NCBI GenBank assembly: GCA_013397075.1
Contig: VWZS01002239.1
Span: 634,332-698,331, forward strand
Origin: Rhabdornis inornatus
Lineage: Eukaryota > Chordata > Aves > Passeriformes > Rhabdornithidae
Direction: 5' to 3'
Length of the DNA: 64,000 nucleotides
In this document: positions 12,297 through 21,842 of the stretch, piece by piece
How the letters are laid out: the number at the start of each line of letters is the position of its first letter
Numbering within the stretch: position 1 is the first letter of the stretch
Notes under the pieces: model-generated
The model's database searches: none
What the model was told of the DNA's origin: nothing
What the model saw: the letters and a program-made list of their open reading frames with translations, nothing else
Program-made: the position numbers and the translations under genes

Positions 12297-12668
12297 AGCA
12301 AGCTCCTGCCTGCAGCCACAGGCAGTGCAGGGCTGGACCTTGCCTCCAGGGAATCAGTAACTCTTATGACATCTTCAGTACATTTAGCTCCCACTGGAGT
12401 GTGGGGACCCCTTGGTAATAACATCCATGCTTTGCTAATAGGGCATTCCTGTGCCACTAAATTGGGACTTTTGGTGCTACCTGGAGTTATTGATTTGGAT
12501 TATGAAGGTGAAATACAAATTGTGCTATAGACTATTGTGTCACCCTGCTTTATACCTGCAGGTCAATGTATAGCACAACTTACTCCATTTACCAACAAAA
12601 CCCCTAGTGGCAAGGGTAAACATGGCACAAATAACTTTGGTAGAACAGGTCAGTCACAGGTTTTCTGG
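12297..12668 (+). pseudogene. Retroviral dUTPase domain, broken
   Basis: dUTPase hydrolyses dUTP so that uracil is kept out of viral DNA. The five family motifs can be traced: GSAGLDLAS (motif 1, from 12,321), a degraded GHSCATKLGLLVLPG (motif 2, usually G-R-S-S), GVIDLDYEGEIQ (motif 3, with the Asp and Tyr expected for substrate binding), PAGQCIAQL (motif 4) and a diverged NNFGRTGQSQVFW (motif 5). A TAG at 12,528-12,530, between motifs 3 and 4, breaks the frame. The frame then runs on into the protease, as in betaretroviral pro genes. Confidence 0.85.
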
Positions 12669-13076
12669 ACAAGCTCTATTACAACAGCTCAGCCAACCTT
12701 AACATGCACTATACATGGCAAAAAATGTAAAGGACTTATTGATACTGGAGCTGATGTCTCTATCATTAAAAGCAATGAATGGTCTAGTAATTGGCCCACA
12801 CTCAGCCCCACATCGACTCTAATTGGAGTGGGAGGAACGCAACACCCTAGACAAAGTGCTCACCTTGTCCTTGTCCTTGGCCCCGATGGGCAAACTGCCC
12901 AGATTGCCCCTTTCATTGCCTCTATACCATACACATTATGTGGGAGAGATGTTCTGGGACAATTTGGAACAACCACACAAATAGACTCAACCTCACTGGA
13001 AAACCTTTTTCATAGGGGCCATTTGGATCAGCCATTCCAAAATCAAATACTGCACATATGTGAGCTCACATGGTAG
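12669..13076 (+). pseudogene. Retroviral aspartic protease (PR) region
   Basis: The retropepsin that would mature the viral polyproteins. The catalytic triad is preserved in LIDTGADVSII (Asp codon at 12,741), a glycine-rich flap-like IGVGGTQ follows, and GRDVLGQFG near 12,942-12,968 is the conserved C-terminal helix signature. This domain itself has no internal stop, unlike its neighbours. It shares frame with the dUTPase upstream. The frame ends at a TAG (13,074-13,076) that falls between ELTW and the pol sequence AEDPVWVDQ. Confidence 0.9.
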
Positions 13077-14360
13077 GCTGAAGACCCTGTGTGGGTCGAC
13101 CAACGGCCCACATTGGCCAATGGCCCACGAAAGAAATGGCTACTAAATTTAAAACAGCTTGTGGAGGAACAACTGTCCTTATGCCATATCTGTCCATCTT
13201 CTATCCCCTGGATCACCCCTATATTTTGTATACCTAAGCAAAATGGCAAGTGGCAATTATTACAGGATCTATGGGAAATAAATGCAATTATTGAACCTAT
13301 GGAGGCTCTACAGCCTGGCCTTCCATCACCCAGAATGATTCCCCTCAACTGGCCCTTAGTAATTTTAGACCTAAAAGACTGTTTTTTCACCATCCCTCTA
13401 CATCCTGATGATGCACCTTGGTTTGCCTTTTCTGTGCCTACCTTGAATCATGCAGAACCAGTGAAGAGATTTCATTGGACCATGTTGCCACAAGGCATGT
13501 GTAACAGTCCAACTATATGTCAAAGAGTAGTTGATCTTGCCCTGCAGCCCATCTGCGGTAAATTTCCTGCTGCAGCCACATGTCATTTATATGCATGGCA
13601 TTCTACTTGCAGCTCTCCATCAATCCATCTTATGTTCTATTCAGGTAGCTGTCATGAAGGCAATTCAAAATGCAGGACTCATTTTGTCACCTGAAAAGGT
13701 TCAATGTGAGTCCCCGTGACATTATCTGGGATGGAGAATTACTCAGCAGACCATCTGCCCTCAGCCTTTAAGGCTTTGTGTTAAAGACACCCTAACTTTA
13801 AATGAATTACAGAAACTGCTAGGTTCCTTGAATTGTTTGCATCCTGTTTTGGGTCTATCTACGGAACGTTTACACCCTTTCTTTTACTTACTCAGAGGAA
13901 ACTCCTACCTACATTCACTTTGACAGCTGGCCCCGGAAGCTAAAACTGCCCTTGCACACTGTGTTGAAGCAGTAGAAAACCAACAAAATTGGAGGTGTTA
14001 TCCTGATAAATCTATGTACCTTGCTACAATTGCTAGTAAATTTCAAGATTTTGCTGTTCTCTTTCAGTGGTTTGTTGATGATAAAGACCCTTTGCAGGAG
14101 TTAGAATGGTTATTCTTACCTGACACAGCAACAATGACTGAATGGACTGTTAATGATATGTTCTTGTGTTCAGTTAAGAAAGGCAGAGAGCTATTACAAA
14201 CTCTCAATGGCCTGGATCCACATACCATTTACATACCTGCAAGTAAAGACAATTTGGTTAGAATGGTTGCTATCAGAAGACACCAACTTTCAAATTGCGC
14301 TTGCAGATTTTTCTCGGCAATTATCTATCAGTTATCACACATCATTTATGGACAGTGATG
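13077..14360 (+). pseudogene. Retroviral reverse transcriptase and connection region, broken
   Basis: Pol-type RT in the expected order: WVDQRP, a fingers segment with KQNGKWQLLQDL, LQPGLPSPRMIP, motif A with LDLKDCFFTIPL (first catalytic Asp at 13,368), and motif B LPQGMCNSPTICQ near 13,485-13,524. A frame change near 13,570-13,580 separates these from the catalytic loop, which reads YMHG at 13,588-13,599 where the family has Y-x-D-D; both metal-binding aspartates are gone. TGA stops occur at 13,717 and 13,921. The connection region is open from 13,924 to about 14,270, followed by another frame change. Close in style to class II ERV pol. Confidence 0.92.
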
Positions 14361-14420
14361 GGTAACCTCCCTCTGTGTGCAAAGTGTCACTGCAGGATGA
14401 CCCCTGTCAACTGACCAACT

Positions 14421-14487
14421 GTTTTTACAGACACATTCAGCAAAACCAACAAAGCTGCAGTGATTTGGTGTGCAGGTGACTGTCCAG
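14421..14487 (+). pseudogene. Start of retroviral RNase H, truncated
   Basis: The frame from 14,421 reads VFTDTFSKTNKAAVIW, which resembles the N-terminal RNase H motif (usually F-T-D-G-S-G-K-T). The catalytic Asp codon is at 14,430-14,432 but the following Gly-Ser-Gly is lost. A stop follows within about 25 codons and no further RNase H, integrase or env sequence is recognisable. Only a fragment, but its position right after the connection region supports it. Confidence 0.65.
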
Positions 14488-14490
14488 CCG

Positions 14491-16495
14491 CTTAGGCTTA
14501 AGGTTACTTAGGAAATAAGAAAGGACTGAAAACCTGTAAGTCATTCTGGAAAGGATTTATTTTCATAATCACATTTGTTAAGGGTAAAATAAAATAAAAT
14601 GTTGTCATGAGAAAAAAAAAGGTAAAAAAAGCCTATAATTTCTAATGCATAAGTGAACATGTTCATTCTGCATGTCACACTTGCTTTTAGATTCTCTAAT
14701 GATGATTACATTTTGGGTTTTTTATTAAAAACAAAACAAAGACTACAATAAACAAAACCTCACAGCAATTCAGGAAGGATGTCATTCTTACCCTAATTAC
14801 ATGATTTTTAAAAGTGGAGTGCTAAGGCTGCAAACCAGGCTTAATATGCTTTGAGTGCTTAGCTAGTGATTCCAGTTCAGACGTCCTTGCAGTTTTCTAG
14901 CTTTGTAGTGGACACTGTAGGAGTTATTTTTGTTAGCAAAGCACCAGGAATTTCAAAACCAGATTTCAATGTTAATGTGTTTAATGCAGCAAAACAAAAA
15001 AGGTAGTGAAAAACCTGTACTACAGAGAACTTAGTCTCAAGTGGAAAAGAAATATAAGGAGATAACCTTAAAACTTCCTTTTTTTTTTTTCCTTGAAGTG
15101 AAGGAGTCTTCCAGCTGAATGAATACCACTGCAGGAAGTAATGACATGGCTTATAAGTGAAAGCCTTTCACATGCAACTGAAAACCCATAATTTATTTTC
15201 CAATTTAAAATGTCTCTGCTTAGAATTTTTAATCTGAAAAATACTTAATTTTGAAAGAAAGTTAAAATAGCCTCCTAAAAGTTTTGGCCAAAACAAAAAT
15301 AATTGTAAGTGATTACTCTTATAATATCTTCTGTGAGGGAAAAAAACCCCAAAACAGTCACATGATGACTAGCTTTACTGATTAAGAAACAGTAAAGATA
15401 AAACAGCTTTGCCAGACAACACAAAGAGTCACTGGTAGAGATGGGTCTTGAACAAATCTCCTTAAAGACATACTGTCTAAAATAAAGAGACAAAAAATGT
15501 TCTGGGCAATCTTTCCAAGATTTTCCTGCTACTAGAGACAGTGCTTAAACAGTTATTTTCCTCCCAGAAGAAGCTTCCTCAGCACTTTAAGGAAAAGTCA
15601 GGCATTTTTCAAAGATACTCTTAGTAGTCCTGATAATTTGTGGATAATTAAGGAATATCTGGCCAAGACTATGACTTTCAATATCCTTTAAAAGTACAAA
15701 GTTAGTGCTGCAGGGACAAGATCTATACTGTTAAAATGAACAATAAAAGTACTCTAATCTTCTGCGTTTCATCCTTTGCTATTTTTTTTTTGATTATTGT
15801 TCCATAAGGTACAATGGACTGCAGGGCTAACAATTTAGAAAGTCTGCTCACATAGATTGGTCTTTTTTAGTTTAACTGTCTCATGGATGAATGTCACTGG
15901 AATGAAAAGCTTTGTGATAAACCAAGTTAACACTGTGGACACTGTGCAAAACATGACATCGTTATTTAATCATTAATCAACCATATACTTTTACAAATTT
16001 TGCAGTGCAAGTAGAGGTTGGTGGAGAAGGGAGTGACTTTTCTTTGTTTGTCTAAGGCAGAAGTGTTTTTCTGTGATGATATCTAGAGTTTTCAGAAAGA
16101 AATAAAAAAGTATTTCAAAAAAGGCCAAGATAAGGATTATTCTATGCTTCACAATGTATTCCAAAGAAAGAGGCATGGAGACACTGATTGTTGTGTATAA
16201 CACACCACATAAATGTCAAAGTGCTATCAAAGACCTTGTAATAATTGTGACTTAAAGGATGTGACTTATAGATTGTGACATCATGTCCTTTCCTTTTTTT
16301 CTTCTTGAAAGAAGTAACTGGGAAAACTCAGAAAGCATTATGTGTATTCACTCTACAAAAGCCTGTATGTTCAGATGTGCCTGCCTATATGCTGCAGATC
16401 TATTGCTCAAGACTTAGAGAAAAAGAAGTGATCAGAGAATATGGTGAGAAAAGAACAAGAAATACAAAATAAGACATTTTGCACACTCTTTCTTA
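14491..16495. other. AT-rich DNA, nothing recognised
   Basis: Plain AT-rich sequence with homopolymer runs such as the T-run at about 15,079-15,091. No gene, RNA gene or transposon fragment could be supported. Confidence 0.6.
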
Positions 16496-16540
16496 CTGTC
16501 CCTCTTCAGGTTCACTCTCAGTGAACCTGAAGAGAGACAG
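16496..16540. repeat. Near-perfect inverted repeat (hairpin)
   Basis: Two 15-nt arms (CTCTTCAGGTTCACT and its exact reverse complement) are separated by only CTC, and after one mismatch the pairing continues for five more base pairs outward. The result is a 21-position stem with 20 pairs and a 3-nt loop. Such a small loop is atypical for a microRNA precursor, and there is no T-run marking a polymerase III terminator. It stands out clearly from surrounding DNA, but its function is unknown. Confidence 0.9.
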
Positions 16541-18240
16541 AAAGAAATTTTACTAAAATACATGCCATTTGACTTTGACTGAAGACTAACCTTTGAGATT
16601 AACTTTAGCTAGAGCTGTGTGTTGATAAAGGGGACTAAAAGACTAGTTATACCTGCTTGTGTCCTTTCCAACTAACTGATTTATTTGGGATTTGGAAGAC
16701 CATTGTTCCTTTCTATTTCAGCAGACGGATGGACAACGGAAGGAAAGCAAAGAGTACACTGCACTTTGACTTCAGTGTGTCCCTCTCAAAGGTAGACTGG
16801 AGGGTTGAAAGGATGGACATCATCCAGCAAACCAAGAAATGAAATATGGTCTATTTACTTGGGCATATGGAAAAGTCTTTCACTTCAGGAGTAAGGGAAG
16901 ATCATGCAGGAAAACTTCAGTTTTTAATTATGTAGTCTTTTCTCTGATTTCTTTACAGCTTGCACAGAAGCACTAAGCAATTTTAAGGGAGTTTGGTCAG
17001 ATCACATGAAATTTTACATATGTAAATTCTAATACTTCTAGTCATTTTAGTACTTCTTTTATTTCTTATTCCATTCCATACTTTTTAAAGGTGACATGAC
17101 CAGGGGCCCTGTTACCCTTGGTAACATCCTGCTACCCAAGATGTTTGATTACACTTTTTCTCTACTGTTTCCTGCCTCTCTTATTTCATTTTTCTTTAGT
17201 TTTTCACTTCCTCACTTTCAGCAGATGTGTCCACTGTTATTCACAATAACTCCCTTCTTCTTTACAGTTTTCCCAAGTGCAAAGCACATTAGCATAAGCT
17301 CATACTTGTCACTGACAGATCATCTAGATGCAGCAACCTATATCAAAGAGACAGAAAATATAAGAAGCATGATTTTTTTTTCACGCTTTGCATCTTCAGT
17401 AAAGGACAAAACAAGTTCAATGTAAAAAAATCTACTTTAAAAAGGACTGACTTGTTATTTCCCAGTAAGGATATAGAAAAGACTCATGTTTCCTGCCTTT
17501 TCTGTCTATTTTGGCCTCACCCAATTTTTCTGCATGCTGTCTTATTGCATTTATGGTGCTTTATAGAGTGACATTCAAACAGAAGAAAGGAGAAAGATGG
17601 AGAATGCTCTTAACCTAGGCTTTATGAAATCTCTTCAGTCAAGAGGGAACAGACAATACAGTAACGCTTCTTAATAATCTGAGGCTGTCTAACAGGCATT
17701 AGCTGTGTTAATTTTAATGGATTTAACTCCTCTTTCATTTTCTCACTTCCTGAGACCTCAACAGCTTATTTGAGCTGAATATGAAAGGGGAAAATGTGAA
17801 TGAAACGTCTTTGCTCATACAAGCAAATGAGGTTTTTAATTTAAAGTACTTTACACTAGTAAGAATCTGAGAATGTAATGTTTGACAGTAATCTATCGCT
17901 ATTTAGATCAGGCATTTTGCCTTAACCCTAGACTTGGTATTTCAGAGGAAGGTGAATGACTTCCCTGTAAGAAAAATGATGTCCTCCATTTTGGAAAATG
18001 TTCCATTTCAAGCATTTTTTTCCTATTGTTCCAGCTAAAACTAGTCCTGAATCAAAAGCTTTTTATCTGCATATTGAGCTCTTACCAGAGTCACATTCAT
18101 GCCAGTCCATATATTTTGCTGAAATTGATCCTTATTTGCACTGACTCCTTGTACTTCTTTTTTTTTTTAGTTTTTTTTTCTTTTTCTTTTTTAAAATAAA
18201 GGTGTTATGAAAATTGCCAATTTTGTTGCTTGCTACTTAC
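16541..18240. other. AT-rich DNA with T-rich tract
   Basis: No gene recognised. A T-rich tract with several T-runs lies at about 18,155-18,196. A small 6-bp inverted repeat (GTTACC / GGTAAC) occurs at 17,111-17,125. Other sequence is unremarkable. Confidence 0.55.
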
Positions 18241-18441
18241 CTCCTACACTGCCATGCAAGAAAGCCATTCTATCAATCTTGAAGGACTTTTTCAGTACTA
18301 AACAACAAACACCTATGTCAAGTAAAGCAGCCTTTTTGCTGATTTCATGATCATCCTTTTCTAAACATGAAATGATCTCTTTCTCTTTTGGAGGACCAGG
18401 GTTAAAAGAGGATGACAGAACAGGTTTACCAATGCCCTTCA
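18241..18441 (-). other. Weak candidate protein-coding exon, identity unknown
   Basis: On the minus strand about 67 codons stay open with balanced, gene-like composition (for example EISKKAALLDIGVCCLVLKK and FKIDRMAFLHGSVGG). The open stretch ends exactly at a strong splice-donor match, AG|GTAAGT, with the GT at 18,239-18,240 in plus coordinates. The 5' edge is unclear: an upstream stop lies just beyond 18,450, and a pyrimidine-rich stretch with an AAAAG acceptor-like site occurs internally near 18,390-18,425. I do not recognise the protein, and no neighbouring exon was found. Chance remains a real possibility. Confidence 0.28.
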
Positions 18442-21107
18442 CAAGGACTTCTTATGCCCTCACAACAGCTCAATAAACTCTATTATTTCTAATAGGATTA
18501 TTCCTTGTCTCAATGGCAGCAAAGTAGGGGCTTACCTAATTAGATAATAAGACACTCAAGACTTTTAAAAAGCTGTTTTTCTGCCATATATATATGGAAA
18601 AGAGAGAGCTAATCCAGTATATGAGCATGCTGGACCTCTACCTCAGTTTTATTCCTGCCTTGGTAATGAACTGGTTTAGTGCTCTTTGGTGTGACACATT
18701 GCTTTTCTTTATCTTTTTCCCATCTTGTGGCATTAGAACTCTGTTTTTTTAATTGCTTTGAAAAGCATGGGTCAAAAGTGACTACTGAGAGCAATATTGT
18801 GTGTTTAATTGTAATGATGCAAAAATTTTAGGAAATTAAAAGTTTATAATTCAGGGATTATGGGGAATTAACTGTCATCATTAAATGTTACTGTTCAGAT
18901 TAGGAATTGCTGCATAATCACTTAATTTAGGTCTTTGAGGATGTGGTCAGGAATTCTGTAAGTTTTTTGTTTGTTAGATGAAATAAGATATTCTAATTTT
19001 CACAAAAAGTTTTTGCTGTACTTAGAAAACAAACAGCAGAAGGAAATATATTCTAAAAGGTTGTCAAAAAGAGGTTTGCAATTGTGTAATATGCAAATTA
19101 TTTTAGCTTCAAGTGTTGAGAGGACTTTATATTGTGTTTAAGGCCCAGTTCTAAAGGTTTCAAGCTGAATTTTACAGGATCTGTAGAAACTCAACAATTC
19201 TGAAGATCATGTTACTTTTGAAAACTTTAAAACTTGGGAACAAAAGCTGTTAAAATGCCACCTTCCCTTGTGTCTCTGCTCCATCATAATCTTAAACCAT
19301 GATTACTACACCAGTTTTCTTGGTGCACTTTATAGTTTGGTCAGCAAACCTTGCTTCTGGACTGAGCATGCCACGCTGTGACTCTTTACACAAAGTGTTT
19401 TGCTCTTTCTCCTAGAGTTGACTGAAATGAGATTGAAAGGAATAAAGGCGTTAATTAATTAGCACCTGTTTATTAGAGAGAAACCTGTTCATGGTATATT
19501 AGTTGGATGTTCACAAATTATGATGAATAGCTGAAGGCATCATTGTCTTTTAACTTGGGCTAGGTTTTAAGCAGTTATTTAAGAGTCAAAAAGAATACCA
19601 GGTCATCAGTTTTAGATTAATATAGTACCCTGAAATGGCCATTCAAAGTTTTGGAGCAAGTCACCCTACCTGTGGCCTTTCACAGTGCTGATGAACTATG
19701 TATGATCTCTGCGTATGCATAGGATTGCAGTGTTAATGAGTGTCAATGTTACAGGAATGCAGTGAAATAAAAAACAATGTGGAAAACCCCTACAACAAAA
19801 CCGATGAGCTTCCTTTTTCTTCGTCATTTCTCTAGCCAGCTGAAATATAAACAAAATATGCAACGATCTGATAGCTCTTTGTAGGCTCTTCAGCATGAGA
19901 TTGAAGACTAAAGACTAAAATTATAACAAGATGAATGACCTAACTCCACCATGGGGAAAAACCCAAACACAGAAACAAAAAGCCCCAGAATGCAGTAAGA
20001 ACAAAAAGATCTCCCCAGAAAAGTAGTCTCCGGGAACTGTGTTTAAAGTCAAAGTTGATTGCAGATTACCCAATTCAGTGTAACCCCATGTACTTTAGAG
20101 AAGAGATATAATTTTATCCATTGTAAGGATGTGGCATACTGCTTCTTTGAAACTGTGCTGTCTTTTGGGATGATAATCAGTCAAAATATGAAGTTTTATG
20201 TGTTACCGTGATGGATGTCCTTAGTTCCACACAGCAGATACTGAACATCTGATGCATTAGTTTTGCTTACTATGGGATAGGGGAAGTTGCTACAGGATGT
20301 TTAAACCTTATAATAAATTTGCTGTCTCAGAGTCAGTTAGCTGTCAGATTTAGCTAGTCATGATAGCAAAGACCCACTGACTTTAAGAAGAACTTAGGGA
20401 TTTTGTCTTTGATAAACCTAGGAGATACAGTGCTTGTCTTGTACAAAGAAAGAGTTTTCTTCTTTATGGTCTCTCCAAAATAAAAAATCCAGCCCTTTCA
20501 TTCTTCTGCTGATGATATATATTATCTATAAAGAAAATATATGAAGCTTCCAAAGCAACTATCTATGTGTCTGCTCAGTTTTTTTAAATTGATAGAAAGA
20601 CCATATCTAAAGGTCTTTTAATTTATTTATCTTTGAGCTAAAATTGAATAGACTTTATTTGTGTTATCTAGCACAAATATCTACTTTACCTCCATTTATT
20701 GGGATGTAACAAAGGCAATGAAAACCATGAACATTGTTCAACAAAAGTAATTTTATATCAGTTAATCTAAACTACTGTATTTACTTTTCTTCCCTAATTT
20801 TGCTGAATATTTTTAGATTGTTTTAGTTCTGTTAAGATATGAGCCAGTAGATTCTGGAAATTAAATTTCTCAATTTAATCACAGAAGGTATCAGGCAAAC
20901 TTTTAACTCACTACCTGTTCCTTCTATCTATAGACAGGCTGTTTTAATGCAAGTCACAAGCTTGGCTTTGCAGATCATGAGACCTTGAACATTTATTTTA
21001 TGATGTTAAAGAAATATTATTTTTGTCCATGATAAGGAAATTTAAACTCTGATGGCTTGTTGGGTTTAGTCCTGATGGCCTTTTACGTTCAGTCCTAAAT
21101 TTTCAGT
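18442..21107. other. AT-rich DNA, nothing recognised
   Basis: No coding, RNA-gene or transposon signature. If the preceding candidate exon is real, this would be intron or upstream sequence of its gene, but no partner exon was identified. Confidence 0.55.
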
Positions 21108-21182
21108 GGTCTGGGTTGGAACTGGGTGATCCTTAAGGTCTCTTCCAACCCAAGACATACTATGAAGATATGATTGTATGAT
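21108..21182 (+). mobile_element. CR1-type LINE 3' tail, short
   Basis: A 75-bp plus-strand tail: GGGTTGGAACTGGGTGATCC, TTAAGGTCTCTTCCAACCCA, then a diverged terminal repeat (ATACTATGAAGATATGATTG). It is one of the shortest CR1 fragments here, and the ancestral 8-bp end units are still discernible. Confidence 0.75.
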
Positions 21183-21536
21183 TTATCTGACAGTTGAAGT
21201 ATTAACTGTTTTTTTCCCACTCCTGCATTGATTCTCTATTGTCCAATAAAGGCTGAGGTCATACTCAAGCTTTTGTCTTACAGTAATCAAGAGGAAGCCC
21301 TCTTCCTCTATATACCTTATTATGAGAGAAATAAGCAAACAGTACTCTGGGACTGACAGCCCTACGTCAAACTGAATCTACATGGACTAAGTGGTTTCAC
21401 ATTTAACTGTATGAGGCTGAAGGAGATTCACAAATGAATGTAGAAACACATTTCTTCTATTCAATATCTTGAACTTTGTTTCCCTAGGCAGAAAAAAAAT
21501 ACTGCAGAGGCTGAACGAAGTGATTAACAGAGTAAA

Positions 21537-21842
21537 GAATCATAGACTCAAAGAAAGTTTTGGGTTGGAAGGGACCTTAAAGATCATCTAAATCCAACTC
21601 CTCCCACCATGGTGAGGTCCCCATTCAACCTCACCTTGTACAGTATCAGGGATGGAGCATTCACAATCTCTCTGTGAAACCTGTGCCAATACTTCGCCAC
21701 CCTCTGGGTGAAGAATTTCTTCCTAATATATTATCTAAACCTACTATCTTTCAGTTTAAAACCATTCCCCCTTGTCCTGTCACCACATGCCCTTGTAAAA
21801 AGTCCTTCTTCAGATTTCTAGTAGGCTGGCTTTAGGTGCTGG
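21537..21842 (-). mobile_element. CR1-type LINE 3' end
   Basis: Minus-strand CR1 tail starting with AATCATAGACTCAAAG and TTGGGTTGGAAGGGACCTTA, followed by antisense of the ORF2 end: CCAATACTTCGCCACC, CTGGGTGAAGAATTTCTTCC, TTTAAAACCATTCCCCCTTG and CCTTGTAAAAAGTCCTTCTT. 5'-truncated, about 305 bp. Its tail is inverted relative to the plus-strand tail ending at 21,182. Confidence 0.9.

Larger units (their letters stand above)
12263..14490 (+). mobile_element. Remnant of a class II (betaretrovirus-like) endogenous retrovirus
   Basis: A decayed internal proviral segment in the order dUTPase, protease, reverse transcriptase, connection, start of RNase H. A dUTPase placed just before the protease is the arrangement of betaretroviruses and related class II elements. 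No gag lies upstream and no integrase, env or 3' LTR downstream; recognisable sequence stops soon after the RNase H start near 14,485. Nonsense codons at 12,528, 13,074, 13,717 and 13,921, plus at least three frame changes, make it non-functional. Whether the LTR fragment at 11,856-12,262 belongs to the same provirus cannot be decided by eye. Confidence 0.92.

Noticed and set aside
16496..16540. MicroRNA precursor interpretation of the hairpin
   Set aside because: The loop is only 3 nt and the total stem is shorter than a usual precursor; kept as an inverted repeat only.
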